A stretch of 50,524 bases of DNA from JANRKT01 sp033763355 (GTDB lineage Bacteria; Bacteroidota; Bacteroidia; Chitinophagales; Chitinophagaceae). Below are positions 48,120 through 50,524 of this stretch, piece by piece (positions within the stretch are counted from its first letter, which is position 1; each line of letters begins with the position of its first letter). The notes beneath the pieces are model-generated. The model saw nothing but the letters and a program-made list of their open reading frames with translations, made no database searches and had not been told where the DNA came from. The stretch spans positions 1 through 50,524 of the forward strand of contig JANRKT010000290.1 in NCBI GenBank assembly GCA_033763355.1, given 5' to 3'. Position numbers and translations under genes: made by a program.

Positions 48120-49754
48120 ATGCGGAAGCTTTTGACGGTGCTTTTATTGCTGAATACGTTTCTTTTTTTGCGTGCTGAAACATATACTGACAGCCTCAGC
48201 CGCCCCAAACTGGTGGTGGGTATTGTGGTTGACCAGATGCGCTGGGATTTTCTTTACCGTTATTACGACCGTTATTTACCCAATGGTGGGTTTAAGCGGA
48301 TGCTTCACCAGGGCTTTAGCTGCGAAAATACACTGATACCTTATGCACCTACTGTAACAGCTTGTGGCCATGCATGCATTTATACGGGCAGTATCCCCGC
48401 AATAAACGGCATTGCTGGCAATGAATGGTGGGACAATAAAGAGATGAGGGATGTGTATTGCGTGGAAGACAATGTAAGATCAGTAGGTACTGAAGGCCCG
48501 GCAGGCGCAATGAGCCCTAAAAATATGCTTACTACAAGCATTTGCGATGAGCTTCGCATCGCCACCAATTTCAGGAGCAAGGTAATTGGTATTGCTATTA
48601 AAGACCGCGGCGGTATTTTACCTGCAGGCCATTCGGCTAATGCTGCATACTGGTATGAAAGCCGCAGCGGCAACTGGATCACCTCAGCATATTATATGAA
48701 TGAACTGCCCAAATGGGTAAGAGATTTTAATGCTTCCAAATGGCCTGATAAATATTATGCAGAAGGATGGAATACGCTCTACCCTGTTAATACTTACATG
48801 CAGAGCAGCAGCGATGAAAAAACTTATGAAGCAAAAACATTTGGCGCTGATCAAAAGAAGTTTCCTTACGATTTAAAAAAGTTTATCGGTACCAATTATG
48901 GGGTGCTGCCCGGTACACCACATGGTAATTCTATAACAACTGAATTTGCAAAAGCGGCCATTAATGCTGAAAAATTAGGCGCCGATGTCATTACTGATTT
49001 TCTTACGCTTAGTTATTCATCGCCTGATTACATCGGCCATGCTTACGGCCCCAATTCAGTTGAAGTGGAGGATAACTATTTAAGGCTTGATAAAGAGTTA
49101 GGTGAGTTTTTTGGTTTTCTTGATGCAAAAATAGGGCAGGGGCAATACCTTGTTTTTTTAAGTGCCGACCATGGTGTGGCACATGTACCCGTTTTCCTGA
49201 AAGAAAATAAAATACCTGCAGGGGTTGTTGCAGGCAATACCATGCCCGACGAAATGGGTAAAGCGATGAAAGAGAAATTCGGTTCAGACAAACTCGTTGC
49301 AAGCCTTGCCAATTACCAGTTATACCTCGACCACCGTTTAATTGATTCCCTTAAGCTTGACACTGATGCTGTAAAAAAATGGCTGATAAATTATGTAAGC
49401 AATTATGATGGTGTGGACAGGGCTTTTGAAACCGGGGAAGAGCTTACTGAACAGCCATTGAACAGCAGGATAAAAAGCATGCTTGTTAACGGCTACCACC
49501 CCCGCCGCAGCGGCGATATACAGATTATTTTAAAACCGCAATGGTTCAGCGGTTACCAGGCGGGCACAACGCATGGCGCATGGTACCCCTACGATTCGCA
49601 CATCCCCCTGTTGTGGTATGGCTGGAAGATCAAACCCGGCAAGCTCAATCGTGAAGTGCACATGACAGATATTGCACCTACCATCGCAGCATTGCTGCAC
49701 ATACAGATGCCGAGTGGAAATGTGGGGCATGTTATTGAAGAGGTGGTAAGATAA
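48120..49754 (+). CDS. PafA-like alkaline phosphatase
   Basis: A 544-residue exported phosphomonoesterase. The ATG at 48120 gives a signal peptide (MRKLLTVLLLLNTFLFLRAE). Active-site elements of the PafA branch are present: metal Asp in VGIVVDQMRWDF, the nucleophile Thr near residue 80 in PYAPTVTACGHA, Asn near 101, and the IKDRGGILPAGH loop whose Lys 161 and Arg 163 correspond to Lys162/Arg164 of Elizabethkingia PafA. SADHGVAHVPV and TTHGAWYPYD supply further metal ligands. It releases phosphate from organic esters in the periplasm. No phosphate-regulon box was recognised. Confidence 0.93.
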   Translation: MRKLLTVLLLLNTFLFLRAETYTDSLSRPKLVVGIVVDQMRWDFLYRYYDRYLPNGGFKRMLHQGFSCENTLIPYAPTVTACGHACIYTGSIPAINGIAGNEWWDNKEMRDVYCVEDNVRSVGTEGPAGAMSPKNMLTTSICDELRIATNFRSKVIGIAIKDRGGILPAGHSANAAYWYESRSGNWITSAYYMNELPKWVRDFNASKWPDKYYAEGWNTLYPVNTYMQSSSDEKTYEAKTFGADQKKFPYDLKKFIGTNYGVLPGTPHGNSITTEFAKAAINAEKLGADVITDFLTLSYSSPDYIGHAYGPNSVEVEDNYLRLDKELGEFFGFLDAKIGQGQYLVFLSADHGVAHVPVFLKENKIPAGVVAGNTMPDEMGKAMKEKFGSDKLVASLANYQLYLDHRLIDSLKLDTDAVKKWLINYVSNYDGVDRAFETGEELTEQPLNSRIKSMLVNGYHPRRSGDIQIILKPQWFSGYQAGTTHGAWYPYDSHIPLLWYGWKIKPGKLNREVHMTDIAPTIAALLHIQMPSGNVGHVIEEVVR

Positions 49755-49942
49755 GAGAATAACTATATCGGGCTTTGTGATGAGACGGGTTTCTGTGTTC
49801 GAATTGTCAGAAACAGGTTTGAGATTACAAGTTAAGATTGTATTGAAGCATATCTAAAGAAGTAACATTCACCAAACCAATAAAGATTAATAATATCTGC
49901 AACAGAAATGAAGCAGCTGTTAACAAGGTGGTGCAGTAACAA
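49755..49942. other. Intergenic stretch after the PafA-like gene
   Basis: About 190 bases with no open frame, RNA or strong hairpin that I can support. It precedes the 3' end of the GIY-YIG pseudogene on the other strand. Confidence 0.4.
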
Positions 49943-50145
49943 TTATTCCGTTATTTGCTTTTCCAGTTGCATGGCTTGCTGCCTTGTTTCGGCATGCAGC
50001 CACCCGATCAATATCCAGGGGAAGCCATGCTTATTACTTGGCGTTTCGCCGCTTTTATGCCTTTTCAACAGGTCAATTATGTAATGGTCTGCCCGCAATA
50101 ATATTCATTGATGGTGTTGCTGAAAAGGATGTAAACGTAAAACAT
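49943..50145 (-). pseudogene. GIY-YIG nuclease-like gene broken by a frameshift
   Basis: From the minus-strand ATG at 50143-50145 the frame reads MFYVYILFSNTINEYYCGQT and then hits a stop. In another frame the protein continues YIIDLLKRHKSGETPSNKHG, then FPWILIGWLHAETRQQAMQLE and KQITE, with a stop at 49943-49945. Joined, they form a complete small GIY-YIG domain of about 67 residues (YVYI...CGQT...RHKSG...G.PW...EA...EKQI). The total span of 203 bases is one short of a multiple of three, so one base is missing near 50084-50090. It could be a real null mutation or a sequencing or assembly error. Confidence 0.8.
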
Positions 50146-50150
50146 AAAAT

Positions 50151-50179
50151 AAAAGCCCTGAAATGATTTCAGAGCTTTT
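50151..50179 (-). terminator. Terminator of the tRNA-Ser/tRNA-Pro unit
   Basis: Minus strand AAAGCTCTGAAA-TCA-TTTCAGGGCTTT followed by TATTTT: a 12-base stem with one G-U pair and a T-rich tail, eight bases after the 3' end of tRNA-Pro. Confidence 0.8.
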
Positions 50180-50186
50180 GCATAAG

Positions 50187-50260
50187 TCGGGAGGACAGGA
50201 TTCGAACCTGCGACCCCCTGGTCCCAAACCAGGTGTTCTACCGGGCTGAACTACCTCCCG
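50187..50260 (-). tRNA. tRNA-Pro (anticodon UGG)
   Basis: 74 bases. Minus strand: acceptor CGGGAGG/CCTCCCG, D stem GTTC/GAAC, anticodon arm CCTGG-TTTGGGA-CCAGG with anticodon TGG, T arm GCAGG-TTCGAAT-CCTGT, discriminator A. No encoded CCA is seen. Confidence 0.96.
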
Positions 50261-50307
50261 AATCTTTTTTAAAAATCCACTTAAAGAGTTATTCTGATGG
50301 TGCTGAG

Positions 50308-50396
50308 CGGTGAGGGAGGGATTCGAACCCTCGGTACAGTTTAACCCGTACGACGGTTTAGCAAACCGTTCCTTTCGGCCACTCAGGCACCTCACC
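50308..50396 (-). tRNA. tRNA-Ser (anticodon GCU)
   Basis: 89 bases with the long variable arm of a class II tRNA. Minus strand: acceptor GGTGAGG/CCTCACC, anticodon arm ACGGT-TTGCTAA-ACCGT with anticodon GCT, variable stem GTACGGG...CTGTAC, T arm GAGGG-TTCGAAT-CCCTC, discriminator G. It is the first gene of the pair, 47 bases before tRNA-Pro. Confidence 0.96.
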
Positions 50397-50415
50397 ATCC
50401 CTCTTTAAGAGGACG

Positions 50416-50424
50416 GCAAAAATA
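50416..50424 (-). promoter_or_regulatory. -7 element of the tRNA unit
   Basis: Minus strand TATTTTTGC, perfect TAnnTTTG, 19 bases before the 5' end of tRNA-Ser. It would drive both tRNAs as one transcript. Confidence 0.65.
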
Positions 50425-50524
50425 GCAACATCAGCCAGAACTCCCAAAACTAATTGCATGTGTATCGGATCAGAACCTTACAACGGAAAAACCTTTAAAC
50501 CCTTTTATTCCAGTGTCCGCAACA

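Noticed and set aside
49984..50166. A 60-residue plus-strand open frame near the end
   Set aside because: Antisense to the GIY-YIG pseudogene, whose minus-strand halves match a known domain.
50105..50398. A 97-residue open frame across the two tRNA genes
   Set aside because: It is a shadow of the tRNA-Ser and tRNA-Pro sequences and crosses their terminator.

Overview
The window looks like chromosome of a Bacteroidota bacterium, most likely Chitinophagaceae or a close relative (inference, not a database match). The signs are a giant PKD-repeat protein with a type IX secretion (T9SS) C-terminal domain followed by a PorP/SprF protein, a probable serine palmitoyltransferase (sphingolipid synthesis), a fused CcoNO oxidase subunit, and many copies of the Bacteroidota -7 promoter element TAnnTTTG in front of genes, with no consistent Shine-Dalgarno sequences.

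Layout. 1-9.3 kb: end of a conserved hypothetical gene, a Uma2-type nuclease, a Tat-exported Gfo/Idh/MocA oxidoreductase, and the PKD/T9SS cargo gene with its PorP/SprF partner. 9.4-10.1 kb: trmD. 10.2-19.5 kb: a cbb3 oxidase block, mostly on the minus strand (ccoI, ccoS, ccoNO, ccoQ, ccoP, ccoG, ccoH, a SafE/TauE-like gene), with a divergent small membrane protein gene. 19.6-26.9 kb: a clade II (Sec-type) nitrous oxide reductase operon on the minus strand (cytochrome c, nosZ, fasciclin lipoprotein, a membrane-NosL fusion, nosD, nosF, nosY). 26.9-30.7 kb, divergent: an Rrf2 regulator, a RIC-like hemerythrin protein, a FixL-like PAS histidine kinase and a response regulator whose output is a Crp/Fnr domain. 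30.7-34.8 kb: Hsp20, Hsp15-like S4 protein, DPP-IV-type peptidase, and an AbiEii/DUF6922 toxin-antitoxin-like pair. 34.9-37.1 kb: ECF sigma factor, membrane anti-sigma candidate and DUF4097-like protein. 37.3-49.8 kb: housekeeping genes (glutaryl-CoA-type dehydrogenase, aroK, DUF423, orphan histidine kinase, ftsK, lolA, ubiX, thioredoxin, serine palmitoyltransferase, PafA-like phosphatase). 49.9-50.4 kb: a frameshifted GIY-YIG gene and a tRNA-Ser/tRNA-Pro pair.

How it fits together. The respiratory half reads as one micro-oxic/N2O regulon. Six sites with the Fnr-type palindrome TGAT-N4-ATCA (five perfect, one with a single mismatch) sit only in front of respiratory or NO-related units: ccoS-H, ccoI, the nosZ operon, rrf2-RIC, and the small membrane protein gene. 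In the divergent nos/rrf2 region two boxes serve the two promoters with mirror-image geometry. The adjacent kinase plus receiver-Crp protein is the obvious candidate regulator, a condensed FixL-FixJ-FixK circuit; this link is inference.

The second notable item is noncoding: at 46.15-46.52 kb three units about 142-145 nt apart each carry a -7-like element, a conserved TTTCATAGGATA start and a hairpin followed by a T tract, as expected of three tandem small-RNA genes.
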